Made by a program: the position numbers and the translations under genes. From assembly GCA_016178125.1 (NCBI GenBank), contig JACOTV010000043.1:1-7070 (forward strand): DNA of 7,070 bases, written 5' to 3'. The notes below the pieces were generated by a model that worked only from the letters and a program-made list of their open reading frames with translations, made no database searches and was not told the origin of the DNA. This document shows, in pieces, positions 1 to 5,584 of this stretch. Numbering within the stretch: position 1 is the first letter of the stretch; every line of letters starts with the position of its first letter. The stretch comes from Candidatus Microgenomates bacterium (GTDB lineage Bacteria > Patescibacteriota > Microgenomatia > UBA1406 > GWC2-37-13).

Positions 1-1
1 A

Positions 2-145
2 GAAGATCTTTCACTGTTAGCTTGCATCGATCGTACCTATGTAGCCCGCATCGAAACCGGTCGCGCAAACCCGAGTATCATGGTGCTTAATAAGATCGCC
101 AAAGTCCTCCACCTTAAGGTGTTCAACTTGATCGAAGGAGTGTAA
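2..145 (+). CDS. XRE-family helix-turn-helix regulator, C-terminal fragment (5' cut by window edge)
   Basis: The frame is open from the first bases and ends with TAA at 143-145, leaving 47 residues. They read EDLSLLACIDRTYVARIETG followed by RANPSIMVLNKIAKVLHL. This is the second half of a Cro/C1-type HTH: the recognition helix with 'ACIDRTYVARIE', the 'G.ANPS' turn, and the closing helix 'VLNKIAKVLHLKVFNLIEG'. Family members bind DNA as dimers and usually act as repressors. The N-terminal helices lie outside the window, so total length and any extra domain are unknown; the protein ends directly after the HTH, as in the smallest single-domain members. A separate promoter starts 25 bases downstream, so it need not be co-transcribed with the ATPase gene that follows. 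The family call is firm; the target is unknown. Confidence 0.85.
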   Translation, partial: EDLSLLACIDRTYVARIETGRANPSIMVLNKIAKVLHLKVFNLIEGV

Positions 146-169
146 AAACGAGGTAATTGACGTAGCATG

Positions 170-198
170 ATGACGATTGATCGATTCTCTACTATAAT
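170..198 (+). promoter_or_regulatory. Sigma70-like promoter for the VirD4-like ATPase gene
   Basis: A perfect TATAAT at 193-198 is preceded by ATGACG at 170-175 (4 of 6 to TTGACA) with a 17-base spacer. Transcription would be expected to start about 6-7 bases after the -10 box, which falls on the ATG at 205. No Shine-Dalgarno-like purine run lies between the box and the ATG, so the message is probably leaderless. Only the sequence match is seen; the start site is inferred. Confidence 0.6.
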
Positions 199-204
199 GA
201 CTTC

Positions 205-2370
205 ATGCAGCAGCTTTCGCATTATCAGGTCCGCAACCCCAAAGACGATGAAACTCCGATCGAAAGCGCAACCCAGATTTTTGCGTCGCTTCTCTCCTAC
301 CCGTATGTATCACCGTTAAAGCGCACTATTTTTAAACCGAAAACCTTTGCGTTTGAGATATTTTTGTTAGGTCAAACGATTTATTATTACGTCACCTCGC
401 CCAAGGAAAACGATACCCTCGTGCAGAGCTTGGTCACGTCTTCATTCCCCTCGTCTATCATGCAGAAAACGACCGACCCCTTGGCGACTGTTTTAAAGTC
501 AAAATACCTTGAATTCGGGCAGATGAAATTGAACTCGTATTTTTATCTTCCGGTGAAAACGTACATGGATTTTAAGGATATCGACCCGATGTCGTCGCTC
601 ACCGGATTTCTTTCAAAGCAAGACGCGGGGCTTCGGATGGCCGTGCAAATCCTTATCACGCCGGCCAGTTTTGCGTGGCAACATAGAGCTGTCGAAGCCT
701 CGAAGCAAATGTCACACGACGTAGCTTCGGACAAATATACTCAAAATCCTCAGAAACTGCTCATCATGCGAAAAGCCTCGTTTCAAGGCGGAAAAGTCGC
801 GATACGACTGATCGTTGGGACCCAAAACGAACAGCTCCATCCGCTCACCTATATCAAGAATCTTGCCGGTACCTTTGGGAGCTTCTCGCTTGGCGAGGGA
901 AACCAGTTTGTGTTTGCGCGCCGCCGGCTGTTTAAGGATCGATTTATAAAGAGAACGGCGGCGCGCACCATCGCGGCGTTTGAAAACGGCCATCAGATTT
1001 TAAACGCCCAAGAACTGGCGACTCTTTGGCACCCGCCTGGATACCTCATGGCCGGAATTAAAAACATCAGTTGGGGTAAGACCCTCTTGGGCGAGGCGCC
1101 TGAGGAGCTCCCCGTTCCCCTAGGCGGCGAAGACAAGCAGCCCGATGTCAACTTCTTCGCAAAGACCGAATACAAAAACAAGGAAACCATTTTTGGGATC
1201 ACCAATCGTGACCGGCGCAAGCATATATATATCATTGGGAAAACAGGATCGGGTAAATCAACCCTTATTTCGAATATGGCGATCGACGATATCCGTAAAA
1301 ACCGCGGAATCGGCATTATCGATCCCCACGGCGATCTTTCAAACACCATACTTGACTACATTCCCAAAAGACGACTCAACGACGTTGTGTACTTGGAACC
1401 GTTCGATACCGCTCGCCCATTCTCGCTCAACGTTCTTGAGGTACATAACAAACAGCACAAAGATCTCGTCGCCTCGGGAATCGTGTCGATTTTCTTTAAG
1501 CTCTATGGTGACAGTTGGGGACCTCGACTCGAATACATTCTGAGAAACGTGATTCTCACGCTCCTTGAAGTCCCCGGCGCAACCCTCGTCGATGTACTCA
1601 CGCTCCTGTCAGACACCAACTATCGCAAAAAAGTGGTTACCGAATATGTAAAAGATCCGGTTATTAAAGGGTTTTGGGAACAAGAGTTTGCCAAGATGCC
1701 CGACAAGCTCCGCGCCGAAGCTATCGCGCCTATTCAGAACAAAGTCGGCCAGTTCGTTTCGTCGCAGATGATCCGTAATATTCTTGGTCAACCCAAGTCG
1801 ACGATCAACCTTACTAAGATCATGGACGAGGGAAAGATTCTTATTCTCAATCTGTCTCAAGGAAAACTCGGCGAAGACAACGCCGCTCTGTTGGGAGCTA
1901 TGATGATTACCCAGATTCAGCTTGCCGCGATGGGTCGCTCATACCAAAAAGAAGAAGATCGAAAAGATTTCTTTTTATATGTCGATGAGTTTCAGAATTT
2001 TGCGACAAGCTCGTTCGTAAAGATTCTTTCAGAAGCGCGTAAATATCGACTTTCATTAAACCTGGCCAACCAGTATATCGAACAGCTCGATGAAACCGTG
2101 CAGAAAGCGATTTTCGGCAACGTCGGCACCCTTATATCGTTTGTGGTTGGCGCACGCGATGCGTACATCCTGACGAAGGAATTTGCCGAACTCTACAGCG
2201 AGAGTGATCTCGTGTCTCTTGGCAAATATGAAATTGTGCTCAAGCTTTCGATAAACGATTTGTCATCGGCACCGTTTCCCGCGCGCACGCTCCCCCTTCC
2301 CAAAGTGGTGAACGAAAATCGTGACAAAATCATCCAGCTTTCTAAGGAAAAATACGGTCGAAAAGCATAA
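205..2370 (+). CDS. VirD4/HerA-like ATPase (type IV secretion/conjugative DNA transfer family), CPR type
   Basis: This 721-residue P-loop motor belongs to the FtsK/HerA/VirD4 superfamily, whose hexamers pump DNA or deliver substrates at membranes. Visible landmarks are Walker A GKTGSGKST (345-353), the block IIDPHGD with D373-D377, Walker B DFFLYVDE (588-595) followed by FQNF, and the glutamine-containing strand NLANQYIEQL (Q623) near the C-terminus. Residues 1-320 form a beta-rich region with 'FEIFLLGQTIYYYVTS' and 'YLPVKTYMDFKDIDP', recalling the N-terminal domain common in Patescibacteria ATPases of this class. No hydrophobic stretch long enough for a membrane helix is evident, unlike classical VirD4/TraD coupling proteins, so it may dock on a separate membrane partner. 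The ATG at 205 is chosen because the -10 box lies six bases upstream. No relaxase or other secretion gene is in the window, so conjugation, pilus or DNA-uptake roles remain open. Confidence 0.88.
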   Translation: MQQLSHYQVRNPKDDETPIESATQIFASLLSYPYVSPLKRTIFKPKTFAFEIFLLGQTIYYYVTSPKENDTLVQSLVTSSFPSSIMQKTTDPLATVLKSKYLEFGQMKLNSYFYLPVKTYMDFKDIDPMSSLTGFLSKQDAGLRMAVQILITPASFAWQHRAVEASKQMSHDVASDKYTQNPQKLLIMRKASFQGGKVAIRLIVGTQNEQLHPLTYIKNLAGTFGSFSLGEGNQFVFARRRLFKDRFIKRTAARTIAAFENGHQILNAQELATLWHPPGYLMAGIKNISWGKTLLGEAPEELPVPLGGEDKQPDVNFFAKTEYKNKETIFGITNRDRRKHIYIIGKTGSGKSTLISNMAIDDIRKNRGIGIIDPHGDLSNTILDYIPKRRLNDVVYLEPFDTARPFSLNVLEVHNKQHKDLVASGIVSIFFKLYGDSWGPRLEYILRNVILTLLEVPGATLVDVLTLLSDTNYRKKVVTEYVKDPVIKGFWEQEFAKMPDKLRAEAIAPIQNKVGQFVSSQMIRNILGQPKSTINLTKIMDEGKILILNLSQGKLGEDNAALLGAMMITQIQLAAMGRSYQKEEDRKDFFLYVDEFQNFATSSFVKILSEARKYRLSLNLANQYIEQLDETVQKAIFGNVGTLISFVVGARDAYILTKEFAELYSESDLVSLGKYEIVLKLSINDLSSAPFPARTLPLPKVVNENRDKIIQLSKEKYGRKA

Positions 2371-2433
2371 GAGACCCTCCTCATCTCCCTATTGTTTTGT
2401 ATGAATAAAGGAGTACGATTCTTTCTGGTTATA

Positions 2434-2465
2434 GGCCGCCGTCTTCAGACAGACTACGGCGAGCC
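2434..2465 (+). promoter_or_regulatory. Hairpin in the leader, just upstream of the ribosome-binding site
   Basis: GGCCGCCGT (2434-2442) pairs with ACGGCG-A-GCC (2456-2465), giving nine base pairs with one bulged A and a 13-base loop. The 3' arm ends five bases before the AAGGAGGTGA ribosome-binding sequence. No run of T follows, so it is not an intrinsic terminator. Its position suits control of translation or mRNA stability of the secreted protein. It was not matched to a known riboswitch class by eye. Confidence 0.4.
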
Positions 2466-2469
2466 GAAG

Positions 2470-2479
2470 AAGGAGGTGA
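2470..2479 (+). promoter_or_regulatory. Full-length Shine-Dalgarno sequence that fixes an AUU start
   Basis: AAGGAGGTGA matches the complement of the 16S rRNA 3' end over ten bases. The GGAGG core ends nine bases before ATT at 2486-2488, which is ideal spacing. No ATG, GTG or TTG lies in the same frame within normal spacing, so this site points to ATT as the initiation codon. Confidence 0.75.
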
Positions 2480-2485
2480 AAATAT

Positions 2486-3286
2486 ATTAACACCAAAAAA
2501 ATAGGCACACTAATCGCATCAGCAGCACTCCTTATTTCCCTCGCAGTTCCGTCGTTTGCCGACACCAAATCCGCCAACTTTGAAAGTCCAGCGTATACCG
2601 TTGGAACAATCAACGGGCAGAATGGATGGACGGCAACAGGAAGCGCCGGATCAGGATGCGCACTATACGATCAAGCAGTCAACACCCAGGCTTTGTTTCC
2701 AACGTTCGGGACACAGTCGTTCCGCGTTTCTGACGCAGTAACAAGCGGGTGCTTTGGCGACCAGGCCTTTTCAATACCGTTAACAGACTCTGTAGGAGAA
2801 ACCACGGCGACAGCAGGAAGCTATGCGGCCGGTACACGACAGACGCATTTCGAAACTCAGTTCGACATCGCATCTGCAGTTCCCACTGCGCAGCAACCAG
2901 GGCTTCACGTATCGGTTTCACCAGACCGCGGAGACGGCTCACGAATGAGCTATTTGCGGTTTGAAGATGGCACAGCAGGCATCGATGTATTCTTTGATGA
3001 CGTGCAAGGCACGACCAATCCAGCCAATTTCGTGGAAACACAAGTTGCGACCGGACTTGATCGAACCAAAACACACACCGTCAAACTTACGTTTGATGCT
3101 GTCGAAGGGCCATCCAACGATGTAGTCAAAGTCTACATTGACGGAACCCTCGTCCAGACAGGCACGAGCTGGGAAAATTACTACCGTTTCGATAGCGAGT
3201 CTGCCTCTGAGCAGAGTCCGCGTATCGTACGAACAGTATTATTCCGCTCAGTAGGTGGCGCAAATCCGGCTAACGCAGGGACATAA
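2486..3286 (+). CDS. Secreted LamG-like (concanavalin-type jelly-roll) protein with an AUU start
   Basis: Read from ATT at 2486 the product is 266 residues. It begins MNTKKIGTLIASAALLISLA, a textbook signal peptide with a Lys pair, a hydrophobic core and likely cleavage after PSFA (residue 25). The mature part has features of LamG-like beta-sandwich proteins: NFESPAYTVGTINGQNGW near the start, SPDRGDGSRMSY (145-156), LRFEDG, GPSNDVVKVYIDG (208-220) and TSWENYYRFD (227-236). Such domains usually bind glycans or other surface ligands; no catalytic motif is seen. C58 and C89 could form a disulfide. The next usable start, TTG at 2693, would remove the signal peptide and part of the domain, so it is rejected. 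From memory, relatives continue past the last visible strand with a 'GF.FDNV'-type motif; here the frame stops at 3284-3286, so the C-terminus looks cut short. The ligand is unknown. Confidence 0.75.
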   Translation: MNTKKIGTLIASAALLISLAVPSFADTKSANFESPAYTVGTINGQNGWTATGSAGSGCALYDQAVNTQALFPTFGTQSFRVSDAVTSGCFGDQAFSIPLTDSVGETTATAGSYAAGTRQTHFETQFDIASAVPTAQQPGLHVSVSPDRGDGSRMSYLRFEDGTAGIDVFFDDVQGTTNPANFVETQVATGLDRTKTHTVKLTFDAVEGPSNDVVKVYIDGTLVQTGTSWENYYRFDSESASEQSPRIVRTVLFRSVGGANPANAGT

Positions 3287-3341
3287 CGATGACCACCACG
3301 GACATCGGCACGAACATGACGACCATCATGCAAGTAGCTGA
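3279..3341 (+). other. Out-of-frame His/Asp-rich tail downstream of the LamG-like gene
   Basis: In the +1 frame relative to the LamG-like gene, the bases around and after its stop read GHNDDHHGHRHEHDDHHASS and then TGA (3339-3341). Eight His and five Asp in about 20 residues resemble metal-binding tails of secreted proteins. The join would occur in the GGG at 3278-3280, so one inserted base or a +1 ribosomal frameshift would append it. It may also be a chance translation of a GAC/CAC-rich stretch. It is listed because it sits exactly where the upstream protein appears truncated. Confidence 0.3.
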
Positions 3342-3357
3342 CGATTCGTAAACAATG

Positions 3358-3390
3358 ACCTCCGGCGTCTCACCGGAGGTTATTTGTTTT
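3358..3390 (+). terminator. Intrinsic (rho-independent) terminator
   Basis: ACCTCCGG (3358-3365) and CCGGAGGT (3373-3380) form a perfect 8-bp stem with a 7-base loop, followed by TATTTGTTTT. It ends transcription from the LamG-like gene. The minus-strand gene ends at 3399, so the hairpin lies just past its stop and could serve it too, although the U-run on that side (CATTGTTTAC) is weaker. Confidence 0.88.
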
Positions 3391-3398
3391 AAGAGATA

Positions 3399-3932
3399 TT
3401 ACTTTAGAGGAGCGTTTTTGGGGAGACTTTCACATGCTTCGCCATCTTTATTTCCGTCGAGCCGATTTACGTCGTTTTTGGTTCCCCCTACCTTTTCAAA
3501 AAATCCCTGTGCCTCGGGCTGGGTTGAAAAGTCTGAACAATTGTAGTCATCGGCTTTTTTACCTTTTGATGAATCGGTAGTAATATTCCCTAGTTTGTCA
3601 AAAAGAAGGTTCCCCTTTTCGTCGCGCTGGACCTTGGAGTCCTTGACCGAGCGTGTTTTAATCATTTTTCCTACGTCGTAGTCATTATTGGTGGCTTCGA
3701 GCCCAAATGCTGCAAGCAGCGCAATGAATGCGATGACCAGAAACACCCGCATCTTGGCCCAGAACACGAACAAAATAGCGACAATGATTAAGAGAATTCC
3801 TATAGCCCAGAGGCGGAATTTATGGCTACCGCGGAGTTCTTGGAATTTGGAGCGCTTTGGCGCATCTGCTGAGGAATCGTTAGGCACCGTTGGTTCTTTT
3901 TCTGCGGACGCAGACTTCGTTTTTTTGCTCAT
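3399..3932 (-). CDS. Two-helix membrane protein with a C-terminal Excalibur domain
   Basis: This 177-residue protein starts MSKKTKSASA and has a polar, Lys/Ser-rich N-terminus of about 40 residues. Two closely spaced membrane helices follow (about 41-58 and 61-80), then a charged linker and an Excalibur domain (about 128-170). The domain shows YNCSDF (C132), the QPEAQGFFE helix and LDGNKDGEACES, which carries the DxDxDGxxCE-type motif with C167. Excalibur domains are small extracellular modules thought to bind calcium through the EF-hand-like Asp cluster, with the two Cys forming a disulfide; they are often fused to surface nucleases or hydrolases. No enzyme is attached here. The ATG at 3932 is preferred over upstream codons because a promoter lies just ahead of it, and a longer frame would run across that promoter and the inverted repeat. 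It diverges from the 67-residue gene. The biological role is unknown. Confidence 0.82.
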   Translation of the reverse strand: MSKKTKSASAEKEPTVPNDSSADAPKRSKFQELRGSHKFRLWAIGILLIIVAILFVFWAKMRVFLVIAFIALLAAFGLEATNNDYDVGKMIKTRSVKDSKVQRDEKGNLLFDKLGNITTDSSKGKKADDYNCSDFSTQPEAQGFFEKVGGTKNDVNRLDGNKDGEACESLPKNAPLK

Positions 3933-3943
3933 GGCTGGATATA

Positions 3944-3971
3944 AGTATAAGGGCGGCGCGCCCGAAGTCAA
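3944..3971 (-). promoter_or_regulatory. Sigma70-like promoter of the Excalibur gene
   Basis: On the minus strand TTGACT (3971-3966, 5 of 6) and TATACT (3949-3944, 5 of 6) are separated by 16 bases. The -10 box lies 11 bases from the ATG at 3932, giving a leader of only a few bases with no room for a Shine-Dalgarno sequence. The -35 box sits in the loop of the inverted repeat, and one repeat arm fills most of the spacer. Confidence 0.6.
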
Positions 3972-3991
3972 CGGGAGTCGGGCGCGCCGCC
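3952..3991. repeat. Perfect 14-bp GC-only inverted repeat between divergent genes (possible operator)
   Basis: GGCGGCGCGCCCGA (3952-3965) is the exact reverse complement of TCGGGCGCGCCGCC (3978-3991), with a 12-base spacer. Each arm contains the self-palindrome GGCGCGCC (3955-3962 and 3981-3988), so the arms are also partly direct repeats. No T-run follows on either strand, and both flanking genes point away, which argues against a terminator. It overlaps the minus-strand promoter, so an operator is the most natural reading. Confidence 0.8.
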
Positions 3992-4010
3992 TCTCTGCAG
4001 GCAACAACCC

Positions 4011-4040
4011 TTGCATTTCCCAAGTCGAATCTGCAATAAT
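4011..4040 (+). promoter_or_regulatory. Probable promoter of the 67-residue protein and cyclase genes
   Basis: AATAAT at 4035-4040 (5 of 6 to TATAAT) lies 18 bases after TTGCAT at 4011-4016 (a weak -35). The box ends nine bases before the ATG at 4050, so the leader would be about two or three bases. The -35 match is poor, and the call leans on position. Confidence 0.4.
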
Positions 4041-4049
4041 CTCTACAGG

Positions 4050-4253
4050 ATGAAAAAACAGCCGAAGGTCAAGAAAAGTCACAAAAAAACAGCTGCGGCT
4101 CCCTTCTATAAGCAACGCTGGTTCCTGATGCTTGCCGGTCTTGCCGTGTTTGTTTTGTTTGTCGTAAACGGCATGAATCACCAGTCCCCCGACGTACTAG
4201 GCGTTTCAACGAGCCACAGTCTCTGGGACACCATTGTCTCGATCTTTAGATAA
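4050..4253 (+). CDS. Small single-helix membrane protein, 67 residues
   Basis: The product starts MKKQPKVKKSHKK, a strongly basic cytoplasmic tail. It continues through one hydrophobic helix (WFLMLAGLAVFVLFVVNG, about residues 24-41) and ends in a short polar and amphipathic segment (SLWDTIVSIFR). The positive-inside rule puts the C-terminus outside. The ATG at 4050 is preferred over an in-frame ATG at 4011, which would overlap the proposed -35 box. The stop is nine bases before the cyclase-like gene, so the two are almost certainly co-transcribed. No family was recognised; it could anchor or partner the flavoprotein, but that rests only on gene order. Confidence 0.65.
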   Translation: MKKQPKVKKSHKKTAAAPFYKQRWFLMLAGLAVFVLFVVNGMNHQSPDVLGVSTSHSLWDTIVSIFR

Positions 4254-4262
4254 AGGCGCACG

Positions 4263-5384
4263 ATGAACAGCTTCGACATCATTATCGCAGGCGCCGGCCT
4301 CGCGGGAACGGCCCTTACTCTGGAGCTCCTTAACTCTCCGCTTCGAAATAACAAAATCCTCGTAGTTGAGCAAAAACAAGGAGTTGTCCCCTATGACCGC
4401 ACCTGGAGCTACTGGACCGTAAAAAAGCATCAATTCTCAAAAGCGGTCCAGGAACGGTATACATCAGTAACAGTAGCGAGCGACGAATATCGGCAAACAT
4501 TCAATCTGCGAAATGCTGTGCTTGAGCGCATTTCTTCTCAGTCACTTTTTTTTTACGCGGCAAAACGTATAGGCGCACATAAGAATGTTACGGTCATACA
4601 CGATAGAGCTGAATCGTTCTATGAAGACATGGATCATGCCGGAGTCCGACTTCAAAAATCGGGCATGTTTATCGCGCCGTGGGTATTTGATAGTACTTCG
4701 GTAAACACTACCCTTCCGAGCAATCCGTTTGGGGTTCTTGGATGGACCTGGACCGTGCGTACCAAAACCAATGCGTTCGATACCCTTGCCGTTACGCTCT
4801 TTGATTTCCGAAACACTCCTGATTCATTTTCGTTCTTTTATATATTGCCTGTGAATCGCAAAACCGCATTACTCACACTAACTCAATACGGATACCAAAA
4901 TGAGGCTCAAGGAGACGCAAAACAATTTGCAATGCGCTACCTAAAAACCGCGCAGAACCTGCCCGGGGCAACGCTCGAGAACGGATCGTACGGATTCATT
5001 CCTTTTCTTAACCATCACCATGATCGAAACCCATCATCACACATTGTCCCCATTGGAGTGAAAGCCGGGCTCATGAACTCACTATCGAGTTATGCGTTTA
5101 CCGAAATTATGGCCGACACCGAACGCATGGTTGAAGCAATGGCACAACACAAGAGACCGTATTACCCCCGTCACCACACTCACTTTCCCGGTATCAACCG
5201 TGCAATGCGCCGCCTCATACGACAAAATCCGCAGGTTGCCAAAAAAATGTTCATTGATCTTTTCAAATTAAATTCCAACACCGACGAGGTCTTATCATTT
5301 TTAAGCCAAGACAAACCATTCATGGAATATTTCCCCTTAGTTCGACATATGAATCCGTTTCCCCTTCTTGCAGCTGCGATATAG
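4263..5384 (+). CDS. Divergent lycopene-cyclase-like (CrtY-type) FAD-dependent protein
   Basis: The 373-residue protein begins with a Rossmann FAD motif, FDIIIAGAGLAG (GxGxxG at 9-14), and ends its dinucleotide fold with KILVVEQ. Family landmarks are DRTWSYW (45-51), WVFDST (140-145), GWTWTV (160-165), FFYILP (191-196) and GVKAGLMNSLSSYAF (265-279), which matches the GLRAGLFHPTTGY region of CrtY. The C-terminal 'LFKLN..TDEVLSFLSQD' helices also fit. Length is normal for the family. CrtY enzymes close the ends of lycopene to beta-rings using reduced FAD as a non-redox cofactor. At the position of the catalytic Glu (IEDT in Pantoea CrtY) this protein has T205 in ALLTLTQYG, so normal cyclase chemistry is doubtful. 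AAAGG at 4252-4256 is a plausible ribosome site, overlapping the upstream stop. No other carotenoid gene is nearby. The family call is good; the activity is uncertain. Confidence 0.75.
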   Translation: MNSFDIIIAGAGLAGTALTLELLNSPLRNNKILVVEQKQGVVPYDRTWSYWTVKKHQFSKAVQERYTSVTVASDEYRQTFNLRNAVLERISSQSLFFYAAKRIGAHKNVTVIHDRAESFYEDMDHAGVRLQKSGMFIAPWVFDSTSVNTTLPSNPFGVLGWTWTVRTKTNAFDTLAVTLFDFRNTPDSFSFFYILPVNRKTALLTLTQYGYQNEAQGDAKQFAMRYLKTAQNLPGATLENGSYGFIPFLNHHHDRNPSSHIVPIGVKAGLMNSLSSYAFTEIMADTERMVEAMAQHKRPYYPRHHTHFPGINRAMRRLIRQNPQVAKKMFIDLFKLNSNTDEVLSFLSQDKPFMEYFPLVRHMNPFPLLAAAI

Positions 5385-5396
5385 CGAAATGCGCGC

Positions 5397-5402
5397 TATA
5401 AT
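5397..5402 (+). promoter_or_regulatory. -10 box of a leaderless small gene
   Basis: A perfect TATAAT ends seven bases before the ATG at 5410, so the predicted transcription start coincides with the start codon. No convincing -35 hexamer was found at 16-18 bases upstream (CTGCGA at 17), so the promoter may be weak or need an activator. Confidence 0.5.
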
Positions 5403-5409
5403 GCTCAGT

Positions 5410-5550
5410 ATGAAACGGTTCCTTATTTTCTTTCTTCTTCCGCTTATTTTTGGGTTGTTAGCAATCTATATCCTTACGCGCCCTGTACCGAAGCCCGCGC
5501 ACCCCAACCCTGAGTCTTATAGCAATACGAGAGATATTGTTGTAATTTAG
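5410..5550 (+). CDS. Small membrane peptide, 46 residues
   Basis: The product begins MKRFLIFFLLPLIFGLLAIY, a basic start followed by a single hydrophobic helix. A Pro-rich segment (RPVPKPAHPNPESY) comes next, then a short polar end. It resembles a signal anchor with a short external tail; no lipobox Cys is present. The ATG at 5410 is chosen because the TATAAT sits seven bases upstream; in-frame starts at 5368 and 5401 would fall inside the cyclase gene or the -10 box. It follows the cyclase stop by 25 bases and may be read both from its own promoter and by read-through. No family was recognised, and such short genes are uncertain without conservation. Confidence 0.5.
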   Translation: MKRFLIFFLLPLIFGLLAIYILTRPVPKPAHPNPESYSNTRDIVVI

Positions 5551-5584
5551 TGAACGATATAGAATATTTAGCCTTTTAAAACAG

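Noticed and set aside
157..162. TTGACG as the -35 box of the ATPase promoter.
   Set aside because: It is 30 bases from the TATAAT, far beyond workable spacing; ATGACG at 170-175 has a 17-base spacer.
712..1860. Long open frames on the minus strand and in a second plus frame inside the ATPase gene.
   Set aside because: They are shadows of a gene with clear motifs; their translations show no recognisable domain or ribosome site.
2376..2476. CCTCCT at 2376-2381 could pair with AGGAGG of the Shine-Dalgarno sequence (2471-2476).
   Set aside because: Only six pairs that do not extend in either direction, across about 90 bases, with a stronger local hairpin between them; too likely by chance.
3289..3351. 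A 20-codon ATG-started frame (MTTTDIGTNMTTIMQ...) before the terminator.
   Set aside because: No ribosome site, no recognisable feature, and it overlaps the His-rich frame, which has the more distinctive composition.
3952..3991. The inverted repeat as an intrinsic terminator.
   Set aside because: No T-run on either strand, and it lies between divergent starts rather than at a gene end.
4011..4049. In-frame ATG at 4011 as the start of the small membrane protein.
   Set aside because: It would lie inside the proposed promoter and add 13 residues unlike a membrane-protein N-terminus; ATG at 4050 gives a basic start and fits the -10 box.
3933..4181. N-terminal extension of the Excalibur protein on the minus strand.
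   Set aside because: It would cover the divergent promoter, the inverted repeat and the start of the opposite gene, and its translation is low-complexity Arg/Pro-rich sequence without domain features.
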